Source: Phascolomyces articulosus
Taxonomy: Eukaryota > Mucoromycota > Mucoromycetes > Mucorales > Lichtheimiaceae
Assembly (NCBI GenBank): GCA_025677815.1
Contig: JAIXMP010000006.1
Coordinates: 868,001 to 932,000 of the forward strand
Direction of reading: 5' to 3'
DNA: 64,000 nt
How positions within the stretch are numbered: the stretch's first letter is position 1; each line of letters begins with the position of its first letter. The translations under genes were made by a program, and so were the position numbers. Below the pieces are notes generated by a model. That model saw only the letters and a program-made list of their open reading frames with translations, ran no database searches and had not been told where the DNA came from. This document shows positions 1 to 10,105 of this stretch, in pieces.

Positions 1-1
1 C

Positions 2-220
2 AATTCACTTCCTCACGTTGACCCTGATCTCTTAATACCTCCCACCATCGATGATGAAAAAGTAAGCCAAATGCTTGATTTTTATGAGATTGATCCCATT
101 GAGGCAGAAGATAGATTGCAGGCAATCAAACTTCAAGAAACATCTTTTAAAGTTCAAAAAACACAAGAGACGGATACGTTTGGTATTGATCCTTTTGCCC
201 AAACCACTGTAAAATTTTAA
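2..220 (+). CDS. C-terminal end of an unidentified protein (partial)
   Basis: An open frame runs from the left edge of the window to a TAA at 218-220, giving the last 72 residues of a protein whose body lies outside the window. It is acidic and hydrophilic, with a central stretch reading DEKVSQMLDFYEIDPIEAED and an end that contains GIDPFAQTTVKF. DPF tripeptides can serve as adaptor-binding motifs in endocytic proteins, but one copy is not enough to name a function. I do not recognise the family. The gene is convergent with the chitin deacetylase, with about 210 nt between the two stop codons. Confidence 0.55.
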   Translation, partial: NSLPHVDPDLLIPPTIDDEKVSQMLDFYEIDPIEAEDRLQAIKLQETSFKVQKTQETDTFGIDPFAQTTVKF

Positions 221-433
221 ATAAATGTCACTTTTTTATAAATAATAATATTAAAAGTTTATTACTACTATTATTAGAGCATGATTCAAAATGCTATATA
301 TATGTATATATCTAATGAAATGGTAACTTTTTTTGTGCCTGTTGTTATGGAATGTATACAGGTGAGGGGGAAATTGTATATTTACGTGTTATCGACAAGA
401 CCAGCTTGTTATAGTGATTGATATATTATTTTT

Positions 434-2607
434 TTACTCATCGTCCTCCTTATCTTCATCCTTTTCTTTTTCGTCTTCCTTGTCGTCTTTTTCCTTCTTA
501 TCCTCTTCTTTTTCATCGTCCTTATCCTTCTTTTCTTCATTGTCCTCATCCTTCTTTTCTTCCTTGTCCTTCTTATCAGAATGGTCTTCTTCAGAGCCCA
601 TTTCCCAATAAGGTTTTCCAATAGCGGTACATTCGTGTATAGGCTTGACATTGAACACTTCCTTTAACTTGGGGACCCATTTTTCAGCCATTCCAATGGT
701 TTCTTCATTCAATTCATGTTGCAAACCAATATGTCCATGGGTATCATTGCCAGCTTGACGTTCATCAATCCATTGTTGGAAATAACCATCGATTGTTTCT
801 CGTTCCATGACACCTTCATTTGACATGGAAGGCATTTGCCAATCTTGACTGTCCTTGGACCAAAGAACGGTGGTGAGACCCATTTGGTGAGCAATAGCAC
901 GGACACGGTCATCGACATCACCGAAAGGTGCTATAGAATAATAATGATTGGATTTGTTGTTAGTAAAGAAATATATATCAAATGGTATGGGTCATATAGA
1001 GTATAAATAGGACACTTACGACGCCAGCATCTTGAAGTGGCACCCGTGGCTTCCTTGACAGCACGGAGAGCCCAGTAAAGTTCAGCAACGACTTCTTCAT
1101 TCTTGAGAGTAGTCATGGCAACATGAGACCAGGTATGAAGACACAAATGGTGACCAGCATCAAATGCACGCTTGGCAGCCTCAGGATAAGTGGCAACGTT
1201 GGAACCAACATCTATTCATACATATTAAAAAGTGAGTTGACATGTTTTATGCAAATGATATTATATACTTTTTTTTTTAAAAAAAAAAAAAAAACTTACA
1301 GAAAAGAGTGGATCGGATTTGCTGGTCGGCCAAAAAGTCATAAAGATAAGGTTCAGCATATTCATCGATACCATCTTCGCTTTGATCAATTACCACCTTT
1401 CTAGGGTTCAATGGACCATCATCAAAAGTCTATTTTTTACCAAATAAATAAACAAATCAGTATTTGTTAATGCACACATGTTTGTTGCTATCATACCCTC
1501 CTAAAAAGAAAAACTTACCAATCCCCAATCACCTGGTTCTGAACAAATATGAGCATCTTCGGGAATATATTGAGTTTTTGGCTTGACACATCCGGTAGCA
1601 CTCCACCAACAATATTCATCATCCCCGACATCATAATCCTTCATGATCAAGTCACCCGTGGCTGGGTCAGCGGAACGAATAGGTGCCTTGGGTACATGAT
1701 CCCAATCAATGGCGGCAACTGCAGCTTGGATTTCTTCATGTTCGCCACTGGGGGTCTTCCAAGTATCGGGATAATCTTGAATATTAAACTTGACAGTACC
1801 GCGATCAATGGGACCCTTTGGAATTTCTTGCTTGGGAGTGAAATCAGGTGCATCAAAAGCAGGGAGGTATTGAGGTGATGCCACAGGTAAAATATCACCC
1901 GAAGAAGATGGATCATTGGTAGGGTAAGAGAAAGAAGGAGATGTGGTTGAGCCGGGTTCATCGCTACTATTACTACCACCACTGCCATCATTTGGAGAAG
2001 TCTCTGTGGGAGGTTCAGTAGGTTCAGATCCTTCACCACCACCATTACTATTATCACCATCACCTGGGGCACTGTGAGTAGGGTTGGGCTTTGGCATAGG
2101 GTAACAGTCATCATCATCTTCTTCACCATCATCGTATTCTTCACCATCGTCGTATTCTTCGCCATCGTCTTGACCATCATCTTCGCCGTCATCTTCGCCA
2201 TCATCTTGACCATCATCTTGACCATCGTCCTTACCATCATCTTTACCATCGTCCTTGCCATTGTCTTTACCATCATCCTTGCCATCATCTTTACCGTCAT
2301 CTTTGCCATCATCATTGGATCCACCACCGCTGCTGCTATCATCGCCAGAACCATTATCGTTATTGTTACCGCCACCAGTGGAAGTATCATCGGAATCATC
2401 AAGGGGTTGGCACACCTTCTTCTTACGGCGAAGTTTCTTGTTCTTTTTTGATTTCTTGGTAGCAGTAGGTGTGGCCATCACACCACCTGTGGTAGCATTA
2501 GGAATAGCAAGATCAGTACCAGTAGGAGCTGGAGTTGAGAAAGGAGAAGCAGTGACGGCCAGCGCCATGGAAATTGCAATAATAACGCCACTCTGCAAGA
2601 AACGCAT
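434..2607 (-). CDS. Chitin deacetylase (polysaccharide deacetylase, NodB fold)
   Basis: Four exons read cleanly: 2607-1519, 1429-1300, 1211-1020 and 930-434, total 635 residues. The enzyme removes acetyl groups from chitin to give chitosan, the main wall polymer of Mucoromycota. Visible NodB motifs in order are TFDDGP (metal-binding Asp pair), HTWSH (His pair), RPPFGDVDDR and LWSKDSQDW, then LQHELNEET near the end. A signal-like segment (MRFLQSGVIIAISMALAVTA) starts the protein, followed by a KKSKKNKKLRRKKK basic patch and about 60 residues of DDGKDDG repeats. The sequence before the catalytic domain (DDEYCWWSATGCVKPKTQY) is typical of mucoralean enzymes. Unusual is the last 50 residues, almost only K, D and E, where I see no GPI signal. 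Family assignment is firm; exact substrate is inferred. Confidence 0.93.
2104..2330. repeat. Coding minisatellite (DDGK/DDGE/DDGQ repeats)
   Basis: Imperfect 12-nt units on the minus strand encode DDGK, DDGQ and DDGE tandemly inside exon 1 of the chitin deacetylase, followed by EYDDGE units. Such a tract is prone to unit-number change and probably varies between strains. Confidence 0.85.
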
Positions 2608-2728
2608 GATGGATAATAGACCGAGATATAAGTGAAGTTAAAAAGAAAAGGGGAATAAAAAAAGAGAGAGATGGATTGTTGTTATTGTTATCGAAAAAAA
2701 AATCGAATGAACTTGATCGATGGTCTTC

Positions 2729-2738
2729 CTTTATATAC
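2729..2738 (-). promoter_or_regulatory. TATA box candidate of the chitin deacetylase gene
   Basis: On the minus strand the sequence TATATAAAG lies about 125 nt upstream of the deacetylase ATG. Position and sequence fit a fungal TATA element; no other evidence is available. Confidence 0.4.
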
Positions 2739-2739
2739 T

Positions 2740-3175
2740 CAATGAATGAATAGTAAAAGTGAATAGGGCAAGTTTATTATTCTGTGTCAGATTTTATTTT
2801 GTATTGTTATTATTTAATAAAATGTCTTGGATGAATGAACAAAAAGAATATGAAAAGAATGTTATTTTTCTGAAACCTCAAAAAGTTTATAATAGAAAAT
2901 TAAAAAAAAAGTTTATACCGGAATCGATTTTCCTTACTGTTCCTTGAATTCGTTGTCGAAAAAATAAACATCCATTGAAACCATAAAGCACAAACAAATC
3001 AAAGGTTAAGATGATGAAAAGGGGGAATATATTATTTTACAAATGTTATTAATTGACTAGAGTAGAGGACAAAATAAGATGAAGGGAAAATAACGAATTT
3101 TTTTAGTTGAAATAAATATACAAAATGAAAAAACATTTAAAAATAAAAAAAGAGAGCTATTTTTTTTCTTGTTTG
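2740..3175. other. Intergenic, AT-rich
   Basis: This stretch separates the chitin deacetylase promoter from the 3' end of the twin CX9C gene. It is AT-rich with short A and T runs, and I see no convincing gene in it. Confidence 0.6.
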
Positions 3176-3886
3176 TTATTCTTTTGATGATGCGGAAGTA
3201 TTCTCTTCTTTGTTATTCTCCTTTGAAAGAAGAATGGAATCACGATAAATCTTAGAGTCCTGCTCTGGTGTATTGTCTGGACCTCGATAATTAGCATCTT
3301 TTAAGAAACTCTATATAAAATATTTGTCAATAACGGCATTAGCATATACAAATAGGTAAACTCTCATCATAATAACCGACGTAGCAAATAATTATCATGC
3401 TCATTTTTTTTCAATTACCTTTTGTTTATTATAACAATTCCAAAATCTTTGTTTTTGATGTTCACACATTTTTGCTTTATCCCACCAACTTCCATCCTTG
3501 AAACACGTCAAAAGTTCCGAGTGTAAATCGGCACAGTTATCCACAGCTATTTCATGGATTTCTTTCTTTTGGTCTAAAAAATCTCGTACCACATACATGA
3601 CATTTTGTTTTTGTGGTATTTCCTGCCCCATAGGGCTCTTTTGTTGTTCTTCATTGGCAAAAGGGTTTTTTGATCGTTCATGAAAATTAAATGTCGAAGG
3701 CTTACTGGAAGTAGTAGTATTGTCATGTGTCGTTTTTTCCGATGGTGTTTGTTCTTCAATGGTGGTAGTTGCTTTGTTTGGATCGTATTGAGGTTGATTT
3801 TTTGAAAGATAGTTTTCTAAATCTTTGTCTTTAACAAAGGATTCAACATAATCGCGTGGTGTGGTCCCTGACGATCGATCCGACAT
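3176..3886 (-). CDS. Twin CX9C (CHCH-type) mitochondrial protein
   Basis: Two exons, 3886-3419 and 3310-3176, with a GTAATT donor and TATATAG acceptor in phase 0, encode 200 residues. The C-terminal half carries two CX9C motifs, CADLHSELLTC and CEHQKQRFWNC, separated by 12 residues. This is the signature of CHCH proteins that are imported into the mitochondrial intermembrane space and oxidised by the Mia40 relay. The sequence after the second motif (KSFLKDANYRGPDNTPEQD) is read only after splicing, which supports the intron. The first 90 residues are polar and low in complexity. Many twin CX9C proteins act in respiratory-chain assembly or MICOS; I cannot say which subgroup this is. Confidence 0.8.
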
Positions 3887-4113
3887 GGTGTATTTTTATA
3901 TATTATATTGAATAAATAATAAAAATGTGTTTACAACTTTTTTGGCACTTAAAACCAGCTTTTTTTCCTGACAACTCCGAACAACGGGGCAGACCACTTT
4001 TGCTCGAGTTCATTGTTCATCAGGCACGTCATTAACAATAAAGCTCAATTATCTTCACTCACAAAAACTCTAGTTTCTAATACGTCGACGCGTTTGTTAT
4101 TTTTTTTTTTATC
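3887..4113. promoter_or_regulatory. Divergent upstream region, 227 nt
   Basis: The CX9C gene and the 63-codon candidate at 4114 read away from this short AT-rich interval, so it could hold promoters for both. No specific element is recognisable. Confidence 0.3.
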
Positions 4114-4305
4114 ATGGCCTCTGAATCTGATGACCTTGAGTACCTCATCCGTGTTCTTCCAAACTACACAAGCCCTGTAGTAGAAGAATTATTTGATAGT
4201 CCTGCTGCTTATGAAAAATGGGTTGATGAAAACCCGTACATTCTCGTCCCCCCCCAAGGCATCACATGCAAGTTCAAGCACCACTGGTGGTCCAAAGACT
4301 GTTAA
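4114..4305 (+). CDS. Small hypothetical protein, 63 residues
   Basis: A complete frame starts at an ATG in good context (ATCATGGCC) and ends with TAA at 4303-4305. The product is acidic in its first half and ends in FKHHWWSKDC, rich in aromatic residues. No transmembrane segment or signal peptide is visible. It lies divergent from the CX9C gene at a normal promoter distance. I do not recognise a family. It could be a real micro-protein, the first exon of a longer gene, or chance; codon composition and start context make the first two more likely. Confidence 0.4.
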   Translation: MASESDDLEYLIRVLPNYTSPVVEELFDSPAAYEKWVDENPYILVPPQGITCKFKHHWWSKDC

Positions 4306-5166
4306 ATATAGATAGTATTACTTTTTACTGCGATTATTCACGAAAAGCATCTACTTGTTCTAACTCACCTTCACTTGCTTCCTCCACCAACAGCCCACCA
4401 CCTAATAAATAAATAAAAAAGCGAACTAGGAAAATCGTATATTAAATGTAACTGTGCTGCTAAGTATAATGTTCAATACTCGACAATTGACAAATTCAAA
4501 GACAAATATCATTGGTAACACATAGATCAGGTCTTCATGCGTCAATTTATTTAAACTTCATCCTCTAGATGCATGAAAATACCTTTATGGACTAAAAAAC
4601 CTAGAAAGCCATGAAACACTTTTCTACTTTTTCTTAATTTTCCAATGTAAACCTCAAAATGGGAGTCCCGGTGCAAGAGGTCAAAAATGTAGAGTGATAC
4701 AGAGGCAGGTTGCTAGAAGAACAGCAACAGCAATAAAACAACGTCTATTTTAATTGATTTTTACTATGATACGTATGCTTGTTTATTACATTACTATTTT
4801 TCAGATCCAATATCAAGGTATCACATAATGAGAATAATTTTATGGTTCTTGGCTTTTTTTTTAAAAAAAAAAACACTACAAATTGTAATGTAATACATCT
4901 TCTCGTAACTCTTGTGCGAGATTATCAAAATTTTCATCATGGTTCACATATTCTTTTCAAAAAGAATATAATTACCTTTTTTATTAGTACAATAATGATG
5001 AAGGAAGTCAGAAATGATTGAAATCCGACTTGTCCATATGCGCAAGTCTAATCATACGTATTTGTTATATATGTTAAAATACTAATAAACAACCGAAAAC
5101 AATAAGCAACATAAGCATGTCTATTTATAAAAAATGAGTACAAGTGTTTTTACTTATATAGAATAG
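4306..5166. other. AT-rich region upstream of the Fanzor-like relic
   Basis: About 860 nt with short unsupported open frames only. The amino-terminal part of the decayed gene that follows may once have lain here, but I cannot see a credible coding exon. Confidence 0.5.
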
Positions 5167-5367
5167 TTTCGAGAATTTCATGAAGAAGTGATACCGGACC
5201 TCGAACGCGTTTATACTATGTTACGGCAATATCCAGCAACTCTCACAAACTCAAACAGTTTTAAAGCGTACGTTCGTGCTTTAAGCGCTAATCATGTCGA
5301 GTATGTATGATCTTATATTTGACAATATATAAGTTTGTATTATTACAGTTATATAAATTCTAACTTG

Positions 5368-5401
<34 letters not shown>

Positions 5402-6644
5402 GCATCCATGAACGATGTAACTGTCTCTTTTATCCATGTGAAACTTTATTGAAACGTTTTTCTATCAGAAAGTGCCCCAGAAGACTTGGTGGATCTGCTG
5501 ATTGGTCTTGATGAAAGAACTGATGTACGTATAATATGTAGCTTATATATACATGTGATTGAATTATTTCTATATAGCAGAATCATTATTCACATAAGAA
5601 AAATAATAACTGATATATAGATCTATTAAAAATATTCATACATATAGATCCTTTTTCCATTTTTCAATAACACATCTAAGGCGGAAAGAAAAGCCCATCG
5701 TCGAGAGAACGGTCGTTGGTGACGATCTGAACAAGGATACAGGTATGAGGATCATTGTACCGTGATTTACGGGGATGGGCACTTTGGACCAAGCATTCGT
5801 GGGCATGCTCCAGTCCAGTCGAGGTAGTGTATTTTTCTAATCAGAAAATAAGATTTCTGTATATAAGTATGGTTGCATAGACACCTACCACATCATTAAT
5901 AAAAATAGACTTTCCGGGATATACTTACTCGACGAGTGCGTCTTATGCTTGCTGACGAGTACCAATCGTCAGTAATATGCAGCTTTGACGATTCAAGGAC
6001 GAGGATGTTTGCTGCTGCCAAGGGTAATGTTCAGCTTTGTCAGCGTAAAAAAAGAAAGATTAGGCGAGTGCATGACGATGGACGGTGCAGTGGTCGTCGA
6101 CAAACTTGGTGCTTGGGTGATAACGGTGACTCCTCCTCTCTACCTATGTTTGACCTGATTTACAAAAAGCTGATATGTAACATTTCTATAGTTATAAAAT
6201 TTGTGTACATCCTTATTTACCAAGTTTATTATTATTGTTATTATTTGTATAGCTGGATTTCGTCGAGATGTTTATCCGATTAAATATTGTGACACCAGCG
6301 ATTTGGTAAGTAATTTATAATTACGTGTATTCTTTCATATCAATGAATATCTATTTCTTCATGTACTAATAATTAAAGGTGATCTTTTATAATAGCTGTT
6401 GGATCGTGATATCAACGGATGCCGCAACATCGGTCGGATCTTTCATGCATATATTGAATCAGGAGGCAACATTAACTCCCGTCCTGCTACCTCAAGTAGG
6501 GTGAACAATCGGCGAGCATTAAATGATGAATTTGATGAGGGTGGTGAAGAGAACGACATGGATTATGTAGAAAATCAACCACAGTTTAATTGTTTCTGGA
6601 GAGATAGGAAGCTTTCTCTAATAAAAAAATCAATTGGGGTGTAA
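5167..6644 (+). pseudogene. Decayed Fanzor/TnpB-like RuvC nuclease gene
   Basis: Coding pieces in order: an exon from 5167 (FREFHEEVIPDLERVYTML) to a GTATGT donor near 5300; 5469-5524 (ESAPEDLVDLLIGLDERTD); about 5650-5820 (SKAERKAHRRENGRW, then VIYGDGHFG and GHAPVQSR); about 5912-6177 (VRLMLADEYQSSVICS); about 6253-6304 (GFRRDVYPIKYCDTSDL); and 6399-6644 (LLDRDINGCRNIGRIF). The order YGDG, GHAPV, DEYxSSxxC, then RDxNxxRNI matches the RuvC motifs and zinc-ribbon region of fungal Fanzor/TnpB-like proteins: D of YGDG, E of ADEY and D of LDRDIN are the expected catalytic acids. Damage is clear: an in-frame TGA follows ENGRW, the frame changes after HAPVQSR, and one zinc-ribbon cysteine pair is incomplete. 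The start was not found. Family call rests on motif memory only. Confidence 0.55.
5370..5402. repeat. (AAT)n microsatellite
   Basis: About eleven AAT units lie inside a putative intron of the Fanzor-like relic. Confidence 0.9.
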
Positions 6645-7028
6645 GTGTATTTTTTTATTTGTTAACTTTTTATATAGAAAAGGATAATAAGGCACTGATA
6701 AAACTTTTTTTTATTATCATTCCGTATGACGTATTTTTTCCTGATAAATAAAAGAAACCATTTTTGCAGGGCATATATATCACTAAGTAAAACAACAACA
6801 ATGTCATCCATCACCATTTCTATATAGTTCCAAAAGCTTAATCTGAATAATAACAATCTAAATAACTTTTTTTTTATTTTTGTAATTTGATTTATATAAG
6901 AATGAGCAATGATTTTGTACTTTTTTTTTCTAATTACTATACAACAAAATAAGGAGAGTACGAAGATGAGGATGATGGATGATAGAGAAGAAAGTAGATC
7001 GGGATAAATATATATATAAATTGAGAAC
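6645..7028. other. Intergenic between the relic and MHR1
   Basis: About 380 nt of AT-rich sequence with long A and T runs; it probably includes the 3' UTR of MHR1 on the minus strand. No gene seen. Confidence 0.55.
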
Positions 7029-7697
7029 TTATGCAGTAGTAGAAGAGGCATTATTAGAAGCAGAAACAAAACGGTTATTCTTCAATTCCAATTGACCGTG
7101 TTCAATAAAAGCAGGCCATTCTTGACCTTCTCCCTTCAATTCCAAAAATTGAGGTTGTTCCCACAATGCTAATAATTTTCCATCTTCCTTGTTCTTGAAA
7201 TGTTTGTCTGTCACTGATTCAAGGGCTTCGCGCAAAGAAACGATAGATTTTTCAACCAAATCCTTTTCATCCACACGTCGCAAACGCTTAGGTCGTCCAA
7301 GATGTTCTTCACTGGTCTTGAATTCGAGTTGTCGTACCTTGGAACGTTGTAAAAGTGCATCCGATACAGCCTGTGCAGATTGAGGTGTATTGAAACCTGT
7401 AATAGCTACTAATGGACGCCAATGATCTTTTCGCAAACGAGGTGGACGCATGACAGTTTCAAGTTGACGTAATGAGCGATTCTATAAAAGAAGGATATCC
7501 ATTGGAATAAAAAGACTTAGTATTATTTTTGACATTTTCTATATATTTTTTTTGTTCCATAAAAAAAAACGAGTTTGACAACCATGCTGGGGGTGCTTTT
7601 GTGAAAATAAGAGTGTCGTTACCTGGGCATATTGACGTGTGCTAACAATGACCTGGTTGGTCTGAATGTGACGAAAGAGGTATACGCTATGAGACAT
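7029..7697 (-). CDS. MHR1: Mitochondrial large-ribosomal-subunit protein mL67 / Mhr1
   Basis: Two exons, 7697-7623 and 7481-7029, spliced in phase 0 (GTAACG donor, TATAG acceptor), encode 175 residues. The short first exon gives VYLFRHIQTNQVIVS and the second MRPPRLRKDHWRPLVAI, which together form the conserved start of the Mhr1 family (phrases like 'hIqTNQVvyS' and 'LRKDhWRP'). In yeast Mhr1 is both a mitochondrial ribosome component (mL67) and a factor in mitochondrial DNA recombination and copy-number control. The start at 7697 is needed to include the conserved first block. It is divergent from NOT2 with 382 nt between the start codons. Confidence 0.85.
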
Positions 7698-8079
7698 GAT
7701 TACGTTAACTAATGAAAAAAGAAATCTATCGCTGGACTTTTTTTTTGTTACAGACTTTTTACACCAGCAATAACACCTATCCCAGCGTATATAAAAACAA
7801 ATGGATTTTTTAACACGTTGGGATAATTCTATGTGACTTTATTCTCTGAGCTTCTTTTCATATTTGAAGCAACTAGCAACCTCAATTCACTTTTTGCTAC
7901 AACACTTATATAGCTCTTTTTTTGGAGAGAATAGAGAAAAAAACTTTGCAGTTATAAATCTTTTTTTCTACTTCTTTCTTTAATAATAATAACAACTTAT
8001 AGAATAACAACAGCCAAAAAATAAAACAAAAAATACGACAACACTTTTTTCATAATCAATACCAGTTTCTCTCTCTCTC
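7698..8079. promoter_or_regulatory. Shared MHR1 / NOT2 upstream region
   Basis: This 382-nt interval separates two divergently read housekeeping genes and must hold both promoters unless they overlap coding sequence. It is rich in T and CT runs close to the NOT2 start (CTCTCTCTC just before the ATG), usual for fungal 5' leaders. Confidence 0.5.
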
Positions 8080-10105
8080 ATGTTTCGCCCTAATACCGGC
8101 ATTGATTTAAACGACTTTCCCGCGTTAGGTACACCAGCATCTAATAGTCGAGGAACACCTTCAGGCTCACTTCCACCACAACCACCGTCTTCATCCTTAT
8201 TGCCATCGAATCGATTCGCGAATTATCCATCAACACCTTCCAATTCAAATCACGTTCAAGACGCCTTCTTAGGCAGTGGTGCTGGCGCCGGCAATAATGT
8301 ATCCGAATTTGGTACTGTCAATAGTTCATCACCACTCGGCTCTTATCAACCTGTACATAGTAATGCAGCAGCAGCAGCAGCTGCCGCGGCCGCTTATACA
8401 GGAGGAGGAGCAACGGGAGCAACAGGCAATGATCATCCACCATTATCAGCAGCTCGAGGATTGGCACCAAGAACTTTTTCCATGGATGACTTTCCAGCAT
8501 TGCGAAGTTCAGCAACTACTGCAGCAGCAGGAGGAGCAACACCAGGAGGAGCAGGTGGTGCACCACCATTTGGTAATGATTTGGCAGCAGCAGCTAATTC
8601 AGCAGCAGCTATAAACTCAAAAACTGAACCATGGGATTATACAGGTGCACGAGAAGCTATGCCAAATAGTTTAAATAGTAAGGGACTTTACATTACAACA
8701 TGCCATTCTATTTTATGTTTCTGTTTTTTATTTGCTTTTCTCATTGGGCAAAGAAGGAGCAAATATATATATATATATATATATATATTCAAAAAGATGA
8801 TATATTGACCAACTTGTTCAAACAAAACAACAATCAATATATAATTATTAGGTAGTAAACAGTATGGTGCAACGGTAGCAGCGGGTGTAAAAGGTGATAT
8901 GTTGGCATCTTCTCAATGGGTACGTATTACTATAAATATATATATAATTTTTTTTTGTTTCTCTCTCTCCTTATTATGATCAATCAAAAAATAAAGGATG
9001 AAAATTAATAAATTCTAGTTACAGTCGCGTGGCGAATCAACAGCACCACAATCTCATGTACCTCCAAACTCACGGAAACCTGTGGGCTCAACACCATTAA
9101 GTAGAGATCAAGAAGGAACCCCCAAGGGTACATCCACAAGTAGTGATAGCAAGGCGTCAGATTCTTATGGTCTGTTAGGTTTACTGGGAGTAATAAGAAT
9201 GACGGATCCTGATCGAAGTATGCTTGCACTTGGGAGTGATTTGACAACGCTTGGCTTGGATCTGAATACAGCTGAGTAAGTGGACCAGTCCATATAGACA
9301 TAGTGTGTGTGGGTGTTTTCTCTTATATATTTTTTGGATACATCATCTTATTGATTTGTAAAAAAAAAAAAAATGGAATTCGATTCTTCTCCTTTCCAGC
9401 TCTATATACTCCACGTTCATCTCTCCATGGTCAGATACTCAAACTCCACCAGGTTTGAATGTTGAACCTGGCTATTACCTCCCACCCTGTTATCGAACCG
9501 TACAAGCAACACCACCGGCGCATCAACGTATGCGGACGTTTTCCGATGAAATCCTGTTTTACGTATTTTATTCAATGCCAAAGGATGTCGCCCAGGAAGC
9601 AGCAGCTCAGGAGTTGTAAGTTTTCTTCAAACGGAGGGGGGGAAAAGAGAGAAGATGGGTTTTTCTATCATCTCCCTTATTCGATATGACGTGATATTAA
9701 TGGGATTCGATAATGAAAATATATAGGTACGCAAGGAACTGGCGATATCACAAGGAATTGGGTATGTGGTTGACAAAGGAAGCTGATGAGAACGGTCGAC
9801 CTGTTCAAGGCTGGCGGCGGACATCACCAAGTCCAGTAGATCGTGGTGTATATGTAATCTTTGATCCAACTACATGGCAAAAGGTGAAACGAGAGTGGAC
9901 TTTACCTTGGGATGCACTGGAAGATCGACAACAACAGCAACAAGCACCACAGCAACAACAACAACAACAACAACAACCTTCTTCTCAAGGTTCTTCATCA
10001 CAACCCCCACGACCGCAACAACAGCAACCACAACCTGGGATGAATATGTCAAATCCACCAACAGGTATTTCACCGGGTCTTGCAAGCAGAGGTGTAATGA
10101 TATAG
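8080..10105 (+). CDS. NOT2: CCR4-NOT complex subunit Not2
   Basis: Five exons, 8080-8677, 8852-8919, 9019-9275, 9400-9615 and 9727-10105, give 505 residues. Not2 joins Not1 and Not3/5 in the core of the CCR4-NOT complex, which deadenylates mRNA and affects transcription. The NOT box begins near residue 271 with YGLLGLLGVIRMTDPD and continues with ALGSDLTTLGLDLN, ISPWSD, PEVEPGYYLP-like text (NVEPGYYLPPCY), FYVFYSMPKD and ARNWRYHKELGMWLT. Two DFPALG-type motifs occur in the variable N-terminal part (residues 11-16 and about 137-142), as in other Not2 proteins. The N-terminal part has an alanine run and the C-terminus a glutamine run, both coded by simple repeats. Splice sites keep the frame throughout. 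Confidence 0.95.
8763..8789. repeat. (AT)n microsatellite
   Basis: A perfect AT dinucleotide run in intron 1 of NOT2. Confidence 0.9.

Noticed and set aside
434..651. Serine- and lysine-rich frames on both strands
   Set aside because: They are shadows of the K/D/E tail of the chitin deacetylase.
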